A DNA stretch of 64,000 bases from Ferrimicrobium sp. (GCA_022690815.1 JALCZJ010000002.1:62001-126000); one strand, 5' to 3'. Shown: positions 24,860 through 35,660, numbered from the stretch's first letter. Numbers and translations: made by a program. Notes: a model not told the origin generated them from the sequence alone.

Positions 24860-26233
24860 TCAGCTGCGTGGGTCCCAGGCCAAGGAGTCAAGAATCGCTC
24901 GAACGTCATCAAGGGTTGTGAGAGGGTTGACGAAGCAGAAACGCAACACCTTCTCGCCATGATGCTCGGTGGGTAGCACGAAGCCAACGCCGTCCCGGAG
25001 CGCCTGGGCCGACCATCGGTCGTAGGCCTCTGGCTCCCAGCCAAGCCTACGGAAGAGCACCACGGACAGCTCTGGTTCCATGACCATCTCGACATACTCA
25101 CGGCGTTGGATTTCGGCGACCGTTGCCCTTGAGAGATCGATAGAGGCCTGGATGTCCTCCTGGTACCGCCTCGTCCCATACGTTGCCAGCGAGAACCAAA
25201 ACGGAAGCCCTCGCACCCTTCTACTGAGGTGGTAGCCATAGCTCGACGGATTCCACTCCTCGGCCTTATTGATGTCATCCAGGTAGGCGGCTTCCTGGGT
25301 TAGCGCATGCTTGGCATATTTTGGCTCCCGGTAGAGAATAGCGGCGGCATCAAAGGGAGCAAACAACCACTTGTGTGGGTCGATCACCAAAGAATCGGCA
25401 TGCTCGATCCCCTCAAACCGCCAGCGCTCCTTAGAGGCGAGCGCCGCGCCGCCATAGGCTCCATCGATATGGAGCCATAGATCGTTTGCCTGAGCAAAGG
25501 TGCTCACCGATTGCAGATCATCAACCAGGCCAGCGTTTGTCGTCCCCGCGGTGGCGACCACCGCGACCACCGAGCTGCGGATCTCGTCGTCCAATTGCGC
25601 CCACACCTCGTTTAGGCCAATGCCGGTGAGTTTTCCATCGGATCCCGTGGGTACATAGATCACCTCCAGATCCATAAGGCTTGCCGCCGAGGCGATCGAG
25701 GAGTGAGCCTCGTGTGATGACATCACCCGCCAACGATCGGGACGTTGGAAGTCTCGCCTCTCCTTTGCACGCTGACGTGCCGCATGGAGACCCGACAGGT
25801 TCGCCAGCGAACCCCCAGACACGAAGGTACCCCCAGCGCCCTGGGGCATACCGGCAAGATCAGCAAGCCAACGCAGCGCCTCATTTTCACAATGGACCGC
25901 CCCGGCAGCCTCGAGCCACGACGTACCTGAGATGCACGAGGCGGAGACCACCATATCAAAAAGCACCGAGGCCTTCGTCGGAGCAACCGGAACGAAGGCG
26001 AGAAACCGGGGGTGGTCGCTCGATAGCGTTGCTGGCGCGTAACCCTCGATGAAGCGCCGGAGAGCCTCCTGTCCACCGATGCCTTCGTCGGTAACATTTG
26101 GGCCGTACAGCGCGCTCAATTCGGTCTCACTCCTTGGACCATCTAAAGGAGGTGGCTGGAGCGCTACCCGTTGCAGCGCGTACTGGACGATCGCCTTTTC
26201 CAGCTTGAGCGTCTCTTCGTCAAGACGATGCAC
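24860..26233 (-). CDS. PLP-dependent amino-acid decarboxylase (group II)
   Basis: A 457-residue enzyme of the aromatic-L-amino-acid/aspartate/glutamate decarboxylase fold. The PLP lysine is Lys288 in SLVIDPHKWLF, the ring-stacking Asp is Asp257 in LWLHIDGAYGG, and GGTFVSGGSLANLSGL is the cofactor phosphate region. GTG 26233 has GGAGGA five bases upstream. The substrate cannot be read; group II enzymes of this length act on aromatic residues, glutamate or aspartate. It is divergent from a MarR regulator 130 bp away, which is a likely regulator. Confidence 0.88.
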   Translation of the reverse strand: MHRLDEETLKLEKAIVQYALQRVALQPPPLDGPRSETELSALYGPNVTDEGIGGQEALRRFIEGYAPATLSSDHPRFLAFVPVAPTKASVLFDMVVSASCISGTSWLEAAGAVHCENEALRWLADLAGMPQGAGGTFVSGGSLANLSGLHAARQRAKERRDFQRPDRWRVMSSHEAHSSIASAASLMDLEVIYVPTGSDGKLTGIGLNEVWAQLDDEIRSSVVAVVATAGTTNAGLVDDLQSVSTFAQANDLWLHIDGAYGGAALASKERWRFEGIEHADSLVIDPHKWLFAPFDAAAILYREPKYAKHALTQEAAYLDDINKAEEWNPSSYGYHLSRRVRGLPFWFSLATYGTRRYQEDIQASIDLSRATVAEIQRREYVEMVMEPELSVVLFRRLGWEPEAYDRWSAQALRDGVGFVLPTEHHGEKVLRFCFVNPLTTLDDVRAILDSLAWDPRS

Positions 26234-26362
26234 GAATCCTCCTCAATGAACAGTGGCCAAGCCCTGAGTTTATACGAATCGTGGATAGGTTCCCCGTTCT
26301 TGCGCAACCCTGATACAATGACATACGGCCGTCCAGGTGAACCCGACAACCAAGGAGTTCTG

Positions 26363-26875
26363 ATGCCCACCGCTACTCCCACAACCACCCACACCCTCGA
26401 CGAGGTGTTGTTCACGCTCGGGCAGTCACTGCGTCGTCTGCGTATCTCCATTGGAGACGAGTCGGACTACGCCTATGCGATCGGCTCTGGCTTTTGGCAG
26501 CTGGTTCTGCTAGGCAACCGTGGCGAGGAACGAGTATCCGAGATTGCGTCAGCGCTCAACTTAGACATCTCTACCGTCTCGCGCCAGCTCAAGTTGTTGC
26601 AGTCACGTGGGCTCATCGAACGAGTCTCTGATAGATCCGATGGTCGCGTCTCGAAGGTGCGACTCACTGCACTCGGCAAAAACATTCTCGACCAGCTGGT
26701 CACGGCACGGCTCGCCGTCATAAACGATGCCCTGTCCACGTGGAAGGAAAGTGATATCGAGCAGTTGATCCTTTTGCTCGATCGGTTTTCACAAGACCTC
26801 GGCACCACACTGGCCGAACCCGTTAGCTGCTCAGCGCCCAAGCCCGACGAAGATCTCCCATTGGGCGGACACTAA
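26363..26875 (+). CDS. MarR-family transcriptional regulator
   Basis: A 170-residue winged-helix protein. The recognition helix region reads VSEIASALNLDISTVSRQLK, followed by LQSRGLIERVSDRSDGRVSK, the wing and the conserved Asp-Arg motif of MarR. ATG 26363 is chosen because AAGGAG lies six bases upstream and the upstream frame (from 26171) is antisense to the decarboxylase. The gene overlaps no other but is followed after four bases by a patatin-like gene and is divergent from a PLP decarboxylase; either may be its target. The ligand is unknown. Confidence 0.88.
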   Translation: MPTATPTTTHTLDEVLFTLGQSLRRLRISIGDESDYAYAIGSGFWQLVLLGNRGEERVSEIASALNLDISTVSRQLKLLQSRGLIERVSDRSDGRVSKVRLTALGKNILDQLVTARLAVINDALSTWKESDIEQLILLLDRFSQDLGTTLAEPVSCSAPKPDEDLPLGGH

Positions 26876-26879
26876 GACG

Positions 26880-27719
26880 TTGTCTCTTAGTCAGCCACTC
26901 GCATTTGTATTTGGTGGGGGTGGTGCTCGCGGAGCCTGTCAGGTTGGCATGTTGTTGGGGCTTTTGGAAGAGGGCTTCTTTCGGCAGGGGCTCAACCCCG
27001 ACCTCGTGCTTGGAGTCTCCGTTGGGGCACTCAACGGCGCCGTCTTTGCCGAAGAGCCTAACGAGGATGGCCTTGACCGATTGGTAAAACTTTGGTCAAC
27101 GGCACGGCTTCAATCCCTCTTCCCTCGCCGCCGGACCTTTGGCTACCTCGCCAACCGTCAGGCGGTCTATGCAGCTGAACCGCTGCGACAACTCATCCGC
27201 GATAACCTGAGGATCGAGGATCTCGCCAACACGAAGGTGCCACTCCACGTGTTGTTAACTGACACCGACACCGGCACCGAAGCCTGGTTCAACCAGGGAT
27301 CTGTTGTTGATCTACTCTATGGCTCCGCTGCCATCCCGGGCGTTTTACCTCCGCTTCGGTTCAACGATCACCATTACATCGATGGAGGCATGGTCGACCC
27401 CAACCCGATCCGTCGTGCCATCGAACTCGGCGCCCACAGGATCGTTCTGTTTCTCTGCGGATCGCTCACCCCGTTCTTTCACAGCAAGGGTCGACCGCTG
27501 ACCACGCTCTTAATGGGCTATAGTCTTACGCAACTCGCACTCACAAAGCGCGAACTTGCGCGAGGACGGTCAACGGTCGAGGTTGTGACGCTCGAGTGTG
27601 GTGCCGCCGACTCCGTTGATGCGCTCGACTTTCGACAGACCCAACGGCTGATTTCGGCGGGCAAACGGAGTGTGACCAATGCACGGGAACAGCTCATCGA
27701 GCTCATCGAAGGTCAATAA
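26880..27719 (+). CDS. Patatin-like phospholipase
   Basis: A 279-residue lipid hydrolase of the patatin/RssA group. It has the oxyanion loop FGGGGARGACQVG (residues 11-23), the nucleophile elbow GVSVG (Ser47) and the catalytic Asp168 in DGGMVDPNPI. Start TTG 26880 lies four bases after the MarR stop, so the two are one transcript. No signal peptide or membrane segment is seen, so the enzyme is probably cytoplasmic or peripheral. The substrate is unknown; the fold hydrolyses phospholipid acyl esters. Confidence 0.88.
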   Translation: MSLSQPLAFVFGGGGARGACQVGMLLGLLEEGFFRQGLNPDLVLGVSVGALNGAVFAEEPNEDGLDRLVKLWSTARLQSLFPRRRTFGYLANRQAVYAAEPLRQLIRDNLRIEDLANTKVPLHVLLTDTDTGTEAWFNQGSVVDLLYGSAAIPGVLPPLRFNDHHYIDGGMVDPNPIRRAIELGAHRIVLFLCGSLTPFFHSKGRPLTTLLMGYSLTQLALTKRELARGRSTVEVVTLECGAADSVDALDFRQTQRLISAGKRSVTNAREQLIELIEGQ

Positions 27720-27730
27720 CGACCCAGGCC

Positions 27731-28714
<984 letters not shown>

Positions 28715-28954
28715 GACCATCCTTTGCAGGTTGTAACACCATATCTCATGCACCACCCGATGACCTCGTACGATCGCGAGTGGACGCTCACGCCTCATTC
28801 TTGCCCAAGGCGAGGCCGTTACTAGGAAGCGACCCGGCGTGTGAGTAGCATAGATCCATGCTAGCAAGCCTGAACTTTACTGAAGATCCCCGGCATGGGA
28901 TGACCCACCATCACCGATTAGCTACGACTGAGCCAAGGTTCGTGGGCTAGGTCC

Positions 28955-30100
28955 ATGACAACGCTGCGCTTCGTGCTCGCGTTTGTCGGCGGAGCCATCT
29001 ATCTCATCGTGTCGCTCAATGTCGTGCGATCGTTGCTCGTTCCTCGAGTCGATCGCTCAAGCCTTCTCAGGTTCGTAATCCGGACCCTCACGGTTCCAGG
29101 CCAGATCGTGAGACACAAGATACGACACTACGAAACCCGCGACCGCATCCTCGCCTTTGAGGGACCGCTATCGCTGTTAGTGTTACTCGTGGTCTGGGTA
29201 CTCGGCTATCTTCTCGCCCTGGGTCTCCTATTACTCCCGAGCGTCCACAGTCCCGCTAAGGCCCTTGCCCAGGCCGGCTCCTCAATGGTAACACTCGGCA
29301 TTATCAGCTCTCCACGAGGATGGGCCCAAGGCATCGACATCCTGGCAGGTCTCACAGGCCTCTTTATCATCACCTTGCAAATCGCCTACCTGCCGACGAT
29401 CTACGGCGCATACAACCGGCGCGAAACCGAGGTTACCATGCTCGTTGCCCGTGCTGGTGAGCCGGTTTGGGGGCCAGAAATCCTTGCGCGAACACAACTG
29501 ATGTCATTGACAGAGGACCTGGCGGACTTTTATCGCCAATGGGAGCGCTGGGCAGCAGATGTCCAAGAGAGCCACGCAAGTTACCCGGCACTGATGCTCT
29601 TTCGCTCTCCGAGCGCCTACTCTTCATGGGTTATCGCCCTGTTGGGCATTTGCGATTCGGTGGCACTGTTACATTCGGTCGCACCAGACCAAACACCCAT
29701 TGAAGCCCGGCTGGCGCTTCGCATGGGCTACCTGTGCTTTCGTCGACTCAGTGCAGCGCTTGGCCACCCAGTCTCCGAAGATCCATCACCGACGGATCCC
29801 ATCTTGCTCGAGCGCGCAGAGTTCGACCGCGGTATCGATCGACTCATCGCTGCTGGCCTCCCGATGGAGCGGAGTCACGACGAAGCCTGGCCTCACTTTC
29901 GCGCATGGAGAGTCAACTACGAAGAAGCTGCCTACTTCCTTGCAAATCGGATCGATGCAGTTCCGGCACCCTGGAGTGGACAACGCCTTTCCGGTCAGCG
30001 CGAAATCCCGTTTCAACGCCTCAAGAACCGAACCCCAGAAGATCCAGAGGGCATCTCGCACACACCGTACTATCCCGATGACCCAGATGTCACCGTTTGA
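28955..30100 (+). CDS. Membrane protein with channel-like pore segment
   Basis: A 381-residue protein with predicted helices at about residues 5-25, 70-98 and 118-150, then a soluble C-terminal domain of about 230 residues. Between the second and third helices is AQAGSSMVTLGIISSPRGWA, which sits where a potassium-channel P-loop would be but lacks the GYG filter. The C-terminal domain is rich in Trp, Arg and Glu and has no recognised motif. The family is seen as hypothetical membrane proteins in Actinobacteria (from memory). An ion-conducting role is only a suggestion. Confidence 0.6.
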   Translation: MTTLRFVLAFVGGAIYLIVSLNVVRSLLVPRVDRSSLLRFVIRTLTVPGQIVRHKIRHYETRDRILAFEGPLSLLVLLVVWVLGYLLALGLLLLPSVHSPAKALAQAGSSMVTLGIISSPRGWAQGIDILAGLTGLFIITLQIAYLPTIYGAYNRRETEVTMLVARAGEPVWGPEILARTQLMSLTEDLADFYRQWERWAADVQESHASYPALMLFRSPSAYSSWVIALLGICDSVALLHSVAPDQTPIEARLALRMGYLCFRRLSAALGHPVSEDPSPTDPILLERAEFDRGIDRLIAAGLPMERSHDEAWPHFRAWRVNYEEAAYFLANRIDAVPAPWSGQRLSGQREIPFQRLKNRTPEDPEGISHTPYYPDDPDVTV

Positions 30101-30274
30101 TTGGGAGCGGATAAAACTGAAGCGCAACCACGCTTTCATGGTTCCCCATCGTGCCCTCCTCAGCTAGCGTGAGCATATGGCACAATTGATCGGTCACCGA
30201 TCTCTCCATGATGTAGACCCTCGATGTCTCCCGAGTTCGACGTGGGATCACAACCAAGCCGGTGTCACTGCTCG

Positions 30275-31402
30275 ATGACCGTTCATATGCAGGACCCTCC
30301 GCGCCGTGTGGGCACTCGACGTCGTTGCTTGGCGCCAAGCAAGCTTCTCATTTTCGGCGCTACGTTGCTCGGCGCTACGTTGCTCGCCGCCTGCGGTCAA
30401 ACGTCCACAGCTACCGTCACTCTGACGTCCGTGAATCGGAAACAGACGTCGCTTGCGGACATCGTGCAACAATACTCCACTGCAAACAACCATGCCAACG
30501 AGACACTGAGTATCGCCGATCAGAACCGCGATGAGCAGGGTACGGCGGCCGCAATCGACGACACCGACTTTGCGATCTCACGTGATGCTGGTTACCAAAC
30601 CGCCCAGGGCAATAGCTACAAACCCTTCTATGAGAAACTCGATAGTGGTGTCCGACTTGGATCGAGCAAAGGCTATCCAAAGTTGCTGGTCACCGTTGAT
30701 GCTCAGTACACGAGTGACCCGAGGACAGCCAATCGTTCCGCCTGCCGCTTCCTTGGGGTGTTTGCCAAGAACTCGTCATCGCAACCGTGGCGGGTGGTTG
30801 ACGAGCCCACCGTCACCTCAGCGCTCCTACCAAAAGTCAAGGTCACCAATGGCGACGCTGGGATCGTTCCAAAGGCCTCGACCGAGCTCTCTGTCCCACT
30901 TGCCCGACTTGCCAAGTACTATGCCTTGGCGTTGACAACTTACTACCAGCAAGGGGTCCTATCGCGAGGATTGAAGCAAGCCGACTTCGCCACGACGGCC
31001 CAGTGTTGGTCGCTTCCTTCCCTTTCAACGAACCCCTACGTCTCCACCAGCTCGTCCAAGCGTCTCGCAACCGCCGCAACCGTTACCGCGGGGCACCCTC
31101 ACATGATCGCTATGACCACCGCGAACGGTGGAGCGCTCGCTGTCCTTACGCTCCACGTCGACCTCATCAGCTCCAGTGCCCAGAATGCTGCGTTCACCTG
31201 GCGCCACAGTACGAGTGATCCTGATTCATACCTCTTACCGGCCGCATCTGGACTCCACAGTATTCAGATACCCCTCCTGTTTGACCTCGCCGTGTACGAT
31301 CCACCAGTCGCCGCCACCAAACTAGCACCACGGCTAGTCGGGTCCTATTGGGGTCCTCTGCTCGGTGGCAACGAGACTTTCCAAGCCCCGGTTAACGCGT
31401 GA
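30275..31402 (+). CDS. Hypothetical lipoprotein
   Basis: A protein of about 375 residues with an N-terminal signal and lipobox LLAACGQ. The signal contains a perfect repeat GATLLGATLL, encoded by a 15-bp tandem duplication (30356-30385). The mature part has no recognised domain; it contains two cysteines (ACRFLG and QCWSL) that could pair. ATG 30275 is one of several possible starts (30224, 30287 are alternatives) and no strong ribosome site decides. It probably sits on the outer face of the membrane. The gene is followed by a hairpin. Confidence 0.6.
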   Translation: MTVHMQDPPRRVGTRRRCLAPSKLLIFGATLLGATLLAACGQTSTATVTLTSVNRKQTSLADIVQQYSTANNHANETLSIADQNRDEQGTAAAIDDTDFAISRDAGYQTAQGNSYKPFYEKLDSGVRLGSSKGYPKLLVTVDAQYTSDPRTANRSACRFLGVFAKNSSSQPWRVVDEPTVTSALLPKVKVTNGDAGIVPKASTELSVPLARLAKYYALALTTYYQQGVLSRGLKQADFATTAQCWSLPSLSTNPYVSTSSSKRLATAATVTAGHPHMIAMTTANGGALAVLTLHVDLISSSAQNAAFTWRHSTSDPDSYLLPAASGLHSIQIPLLFDLAVYDPPVAATKLAPRLVGSYWGPLLGGNETFQAPVNA

Positions 31403-31404
31403 CT

Positions 31405-31422
31405 AGCCTCCACGTGGAGGCT
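31405..31422 (+). terminator. Perfect palindrome after lipoprotein gene
   Basis: AGCCTCCACGTGGAGGCT is an 18-bp perfect palindrome two bases after the stop codon. It folds as a short stem and could end transcription of the lipoprotein gene. Confidence 0.55.
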
Positions 31423-31487
31423 TGTCAGCGTTGATCACCTCATGTTAGATCACCACATCGACACCGATGGATGCTCCAATCACATCG

Positions 31488-32096
31488 CTAGTCTTGCGGG
31501 GTCGATGGATCCTCGGCGAGCATCTGGTACAGGTCACGGCGCAGCCGAGCAAGTAACCCTTGCGCGCGTTGACGTTGTTCCACGGTGCCAACCAAATCCA
31601 GTTGCCGTAGCGCCTGAAAGGTCGCCCGAATTTCACGACCCAGATCGATCTCTCGCCCCGAATTTTCCTCATCAGGCCCCAAGGTCATCGTCTCGGCTTC
31701 GGCTCTTCCTGCATCGGTAAGGGTGTAGACCTTTCGACCCTCTTCATCCTGACCTACAATCAGTCCAGCGTCCTCGAGCATCGACAGCGTCGGATAGATC
31801 GAACCCGGGCTCGGCTGCCACACGCCGCCATTGCGTTCGGCGATCAACTGCATCAGCTCGTAACCGTGTTTGGGCCCCTGGGTTAAGAGCACCAAAATTT
31901 CGCGACGAACGCGGCCTCGAGGAGACCGACGTCGGCGCATGCCTCCGCCGCCCTCGCAACCGCCGCCACCGCAACCCGGGCCGTGCATCCGCCCTCGGTG
32001 CATACCGTGTTCATTCATCATTCTTGGACCTCCTCCGTGTTGCTGGCCACAGTTACAGCCGTGTGCCTCGCCTTGGTGCATTCCGTGTTCCTTCAT
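31488..32096 (-). CDS. PadR-family regulator with His/Cys-rich N-terminal arm
   Basis: A 202-residue protein. The winged-helix part (EILVLLTQGPKHGYELMQLI, then WQPSPGSIYPTLSMLEDAGLI and KVYTLTDAGRAEAE) is a clear PadR domain at about residues 65-135, followed by a C-terminal dimerisation helix. The first 60 residues are unusual: two imperfect copies of an EHGMHxG unit, a CNC pair, HGPGCGGGGC and a Gly-rich stretch, then an Arg-rich linker. Such an arm could bind metal. ATG 32096 is preferred over GTG 32099 because GGAGG is five bases upstream. It lies downstream of the exporter operon on the same strand. Confidence 0.85.
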   Translation of the reverse strand: MKEHGMHQGEAHGCNCGQQHGGGPRMMNEHGMHRGRMHGPGCGGGGCEGGGGMRRRRSPRGRVRREILVLLTQGPKHGYELMQLIAERNGGVWQPSPGSIYPTLSMLEDAGLIVGQDEEGRKVYTLTDAGRAEAETMTLGPDEENSGREIDLGREIRATFQALRQLDLVGTVEQRQRAQGLLARLRRDLYQMLAEDPSTPQD

Positions 32097-32108
32097 CACT
32101 TCCTCCTC

Positions 32109-32124
32109 TAACGTTATATCGTTA
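32109..32124. promoter_or_regulatory. Candidate PadR operator upstream of padR
   Basis: TAACG-TTATAT-CGTTA is a dyad lying 10-15 bases upstream of the PadR start, overlapping the expected promoter. The core TATATC (32115-32120) recurs upstream of the exporter operon. Autoregulation by the PadR protein is inferred, not shown. Confidence 0.4.
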
Positions 32125-32269
32125 GATACAGTTTAATGACTGGTCCCGGACATGCTGCAGCGATCGTGATCGGACGCCGACCCTCTGGCGAACTCCACCA
32201 AAGAGCTGGGTTGCTAGCGCTTGCTCTCCCTTGATCATCGACCTCCCATTGGCGTCAATGAGTGAACTC

Positions 32270-33580
32270 CTATGGAATGCCACCAGCAAAACTTGAAGCC
32301 CCATCAATGAAGGCTCTACGTCCAGCCCTACCAGCGAATGCCCTTGCACCACCGAAGGCTCCAAACCCGCCAAACCCGCTCGTGGTTGTTGGCAAAGGTT
32401 CGTCTAGTCTTGCCAAAGCCACCTGCTCACCAAAGACCAAGCCCTTTGTCACCTGGGTATCGACGACGCCGACTACTCCAGTGGCTACGGTGGTTGGTCT
32501 CAGCTTGCCTCCCGTGACAAGATCGACAAACATCCGGCTCCCAATCCGTCGTATGGCGGACGTGGGCACCACGACTACATTGCGAGCCTGAGCGGTGTCA
32601 ATCGTCGTCGTCGCCGTCACGCCATCAAAGATGGTAAGTTTTGCATCTTTGAGTTGCACCGTCGCCTGCACGGTGGTCAACCCGGTGGTGGCGCTCGTGG
32701 TTGGCGTTGTGCCGATCGCCACGACCGTTCCACGGTATCGAACACGAGAATCTACCGGCTCCACCACAGCACCATCTCCAACGCGCAGCTCCGCAGCGTC
32801 GGTCAAACTCACAGGCACCGCATCGATGATCGCCCCAGGGCGAATAATGGTAATGGCCTCGGTGGAGCTATCCGGGGTTACCTGCTGATCTTGAGCAATC
32901 CCGACGCTCGCAACCGTACCGGTAATCGGTGCGATCAGACTCGCTACATTCGATGTTTGCAACGACGCAATCTGCGCTTGATCCGCCGCCACGACAGCCT
33001 GGTCATCAGCGACAGCCGTGGTGGAAACTGTTTGAGTCGGAGTCACCGCTGTGTCTCCCTTTCCTTGAGAGCTCAACGCAGCCTTCAAGGTTGAACACGC
33101 CTTCTGCTCTTGCGGGCTGGGCGTAGTACATAACGTCGCTAGGGCCTGAGCCGTATCAGCCTTTGACGTGGGGCCCGACGCATCCGGGGTGCTCGGCGTG
33201 TCCGATCCCTGCGATGCTGGATCTTCAGCTTCGGCCAGCGCTGTCTCCGCCTCAGCGAGCGCAGCCTCCTCCGTCTGTAAGGAGGCGGACGCATGTTGAG
33301 ATGGGTCTAGCGTTGCCAACGTCGCTCCCTGTGACACCGCTTCACCAACGTGTACATTCAACGCAGCTACCGTCCCGCTCACCGATGGCACGACCGACAC
33401 CTGCGACGCCGGGGCCAACACACCAACGCCGACCACCGTCGCTTCGACCGAACCGCGCGTCACCTCAGCAACCTGGTAGCTCCCTCCAGAGTGGCGAAGA
33501 CCGATAGCGACACCGACCGATGCCCCGACAACTAAGACCAGCACAGCCGCTGCCACGGCAGCCACCCGCCACCTAGGCAC
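32270..33580 (-). CDS. Efflux periplasmic adaptor (HlyD/MacA type), second copy
   Basis: A 436-residue adaptor protein: one N-terminal helix (VAAVAAAVLVLVVGASVGVAI), two lipoyl-type half motifs (VVPSVSGTVAALNVHVGEAV and APITGTVASVGIAQDQQV) flanking an Ala/Glu/Gln helical hairpin, then a beta-barrel. The C-terminus is Gly/Phe/Ala-rich (GFGGFGAFGGARAF). GTG 33580 is chosen because GGAGG lies five to six bases upstream inside the 3' end of the preceding gene; the frame farther upstream is antisense-like Ala/Val/Ser repetition. It probably works with the MacAB-like exporter as a second adaptor. Confidence 0.85.
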   Translation of the reverse strand: MPRWRVAAVAAAVLVLVVGASVGVAIGLRHSGGSYQVAEVTRGSVEATVVGVGVLAPASQVSVVPSVSGTVAALNVHVGEAVSQGATLATLDPSQHASASLQTEEAALAEAETALAEAEDPASQGSDTPSTPDASGPTSKADTAQALATLCTTPSPQEQKACSTLKAALSSQGKGDTAVTPTQTVSTTAVADDQAVVAADQAQIASLQTSNVASLIAPITGTVASVGIAQDQQVTPDSSTEAITIIRPGAIIDAVPVSLTDAAELRVGDGAVVEPVDSRVRYRGTVVAIGTTPTTSATTGLTTVQATVQLKDAKLTIFDGVTATTTIDTAQARNVVVVPTSAIRRIGSRMFVDLVTGGKLRPTTVATGVVGVVDTQVTKGLVFGEQVALARLDEPLPTTTSGFGGFGAFGGARAFAGRAGRRAFIDGASSFAGGIP

Positions 33581-34427
33581 TAGCGCCTCCACCGAAACCG
33601 CCACCACCACCGAAGCCGCCACCACCGAAGCCGCCGCCACCGAAGCCGCCGCCAAAGGCAGAGCAACTCCCATTCGTTGGGTCCGAGATGGCGATTGACT
33701 TTGCCGTGACTACCCCGATTGAGTTCGTCGTGCCCTGCACCGTCACACACTTTCCGACAGCGAGATCCGATGCCGTCGCCGACGAATGTTCAGTCACGGC
33801 CGTGGTACTCGAGACCGGAATCGTGACAACAGTCGATCCCTTCGTCTCGACAACCACCACCGCGTTCGTCTCCACGGTCTTGACCGTACCGACAATGGCC
33901 TTGAAACTACCGAAGTTAAACTTCCTGTTCCCAAAGGAACCTGACCCGAACGCTCGGCCTGGCCGATCACCACCCGTCGGAAATGTTGCAGCGGAACAAC
34001 CGTTGGTGGCAGGCAGAATCGTCAGAGCTCGCACCACTGCCGTCGATGAACCAGATGGGGTTACCTCCACAGCCGAAACACACTCACCAGCACGCAACGA
34101 ACTCGCCTTGGTTGTCACAGTCTGGGCAAAGGTGGTCGATGAACCCCACTTGACTGTCGACTCACCCGTCGAAGTTCCCTGAACCTGCATGCTTGCGCTC
34201 GGTGAGATGGCTTCAATCACTCCGGATGCGGCTGGTGGCGTAAAGTGACCCTTCCCAGGAAAGCGTGCAGGGAATTTTGATGTTCCTGGAACCTTCGAAC
34301 CCGACGTTGCTGGAGGCGTCGTCGCTGATGACGTCGCCTCGGTGCTTGCCGTCGACCCACAGGCCGCCAAGAGCAGTCCAGCCCCAAGCACGACCACCAC
34401 CGTACCAATCCACTTGGCCTCTTTCAT
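33573..34427 (-). CDS. Lipoprotein with Gly/Phe-rich tail (DUF5666-like)
   Basis: A 284-residue lipoprotein with lipobox LLAACGS. Two beta-rich domains follow, of the kind annotated DUF5666 (SGVIEAISPSASMQVQGTST and VGTVKTVETNAVVVVETKGS), each with conserved Cys in a GECV/GKCV context. The last 27 residues are almost only Gly and Phe (SAFGGGFGGGGFGGGG...). ATG 34427 has GGAGG five bases upstream and follows the permease stop by 10 bp. The 3' end encodes the ribosome site for the adaptor downstream. The role in export is unknown. Confidence 0.75.
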   Translation of the reverse strand: MKEAKWIGTVVVVLGAGLLLAACGSTASTEATSSATTPPATSGSKVPGTSKFPARFPGKGHFTPPAASGVIEAISPSASMQVQGTSTGESTVKWGSSTTFAQTVTTKASSLRAGECVSAVEVTPSGSSTAVVRALTILPATNGCSAATFPTGGDRPGRAFGSGSFGNRKFNFGSFKAIVGTVKTVETNAVVVVETKGSTVVTIPVSSTTAVTEHSSATASDLAVGKCVTVQGTTNSIGVVTAKSIAISDPTNGSCSAFGGGFGGGGFGGGGFGGGGGFGGGASA

Positions 34428-34436
34428 TACTCCTCC

Positions 34437-35660
34437 TTATTCGGTCCGCAACGCCTCGATCGGCGAAAGTCGTGCTGCTCGGGTCGCCGGGTAAACACCA
34501 AAGACGACGCTGATCACCATGGCGATAGCGATCGCTCCTGCCGTTACCCACGCCGGGATGCTGATCGGATCTGAGATCACCGATGGCAAGACGTGTTGAG
34601 CGACAAGGGCAATACCCGCGCCGATACCGCCACCCAAGATGCCGAGCATTAGTGCTTCCACCAGAAACTGTGCTCTGATATCTCGTGGTCGAGCTCCTAA
34701 GGCCTTGCGCAATCCGATCTCGCGCGTACGTTCGCTCACTGACACCAACATGATGTTCATCACACCGATACCGCCGACCAACAGTGAGACTCCAGCAATC
34801 CCGGCTAGGAGGGCTGTCAAGGTCGAACTCACCGATGTCGCTGTCGTCACCAGTGACTGTTCTGCCGTGATGGTGAAGTTTGCGTCAGCAGGGTTGGAGA
34901 TCTGGTGGAGCATCAGGAGTTCATTGTCAGCCTCCTGGTAGGCGGCCGACAACGTTGCTCCACTGGTTGCTTTCACCAAGATGGAGTCGACCGCGTCGTT
35001 AGAGGTCGTACCAAACAACGAATTGTCAGCGCTTGTCAATGGCACAATGGCCAGATCGTCCTGGTTCGACGTCGGCGAGGTGCCGGAACCGACTGAGTTC
35101 AGGACCCCGATGACCGTCATCGGGGTCGTTCCGACCGTCACCGTCTCTCCGACCGGATCGCGCCCTCCAAAGAGCTCGGAGGCCGCTTGCGAACCAAGCA
35201 CCACGACGTTAGCTCCCTCCGCCTCGTCGTTGGCGGTGAAGAACTCACCGGCCGCCACCGATCGAGACCGAACGGTCAACCAATTTGGTGTCGACCCGTA
35301 GACGATCATCGATGTGCTCGTCGTACCATAGGTGATGGTTTCATTGCCTTGCACCAACGGCGCAACGGCTTCGATCGCAGGGGCTACACGATGCGACGCG
35401 AGGGCCAGCACGTCTTGGCGGGTCAGTGTCTCGCCTGAGGCAGCCGTCGCCGCAGTCGACCCACCCGGCGAGATCGTCAACAGGTTTGACCCGAGGGCGG
35501 AGATCTCATTGGTCACCTTGGCCTGCGCACCTTCGCCAAGGCCAACCGTCACCATCACAGCGGCGATACCGATGACGATGCCCAAAATTGTCAGCAGCGA
35601 GCGCATCCGGTTCCACTGCACTGCCTCGAACCCAACGCGAAGCAACTCACCAAATCTCAT
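34437..35660 (-). CDS. MacB-like ABC exporter permease
   Basis: A 407-residue protein with one N-terminal membrane helix ([21 protein letters not shown]), a large extracytoplasmic MacB_PCD domain (about residues 45-270) and three C-terminal FtsX-type helices. Motifs include the cytoplasmic-loop [14 protein letters not shown] and the final [17 protein letters not shown], which are diagnostic of the MacB/LolE group. It overlaps the ATPase gene by four bases (ATGA). The exported substrate is unknown; macrolides, peptides and lipoproteins are all known for the family. Confidence 0.93.
   Translation of the reverse strand: MRFGELLRVGFEAVQWNRMRSLLTILGIVIGIAAVMVTVGLGEGAQAKVTNEISALGSNLLTISPGGSTAATAASGETLTRQDVLALASHRVAPAIEAVAPLVQGNETITYGTTSTSMIVYGSTPNWLTVRSRSVAAGEFFTANDEAEGANVVVLGSQAASELFGGRDPVGETVTVGTTPMTVIGVLNSVGSGTSPTSNQDDLAIVPLTSADNSLFGTTSNDAVDSILVKATSGATLSAAYQEADNELLMLHQISNPADANFTITAEQSLVTTATSVSSTLTALLAGIAGVSLLVGGIGVMNIMLVSVSERTREIGLRKALGARPRDIRAQFLVEALMLGILGGGIGAGIALVAQHVLPSVISDPISIPAWVTAGAIAIAMVISVVFGVYPATRAARLSPIEALRTE

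Noticed and set aside
35104-35126. 11-bp inverted repeat inside the exporter permease gene
   Set aside because: It lies within conserved coding sequence of the permease and has a one-base loop; more likely a codon-level coincidence than a regulatory hairpin.
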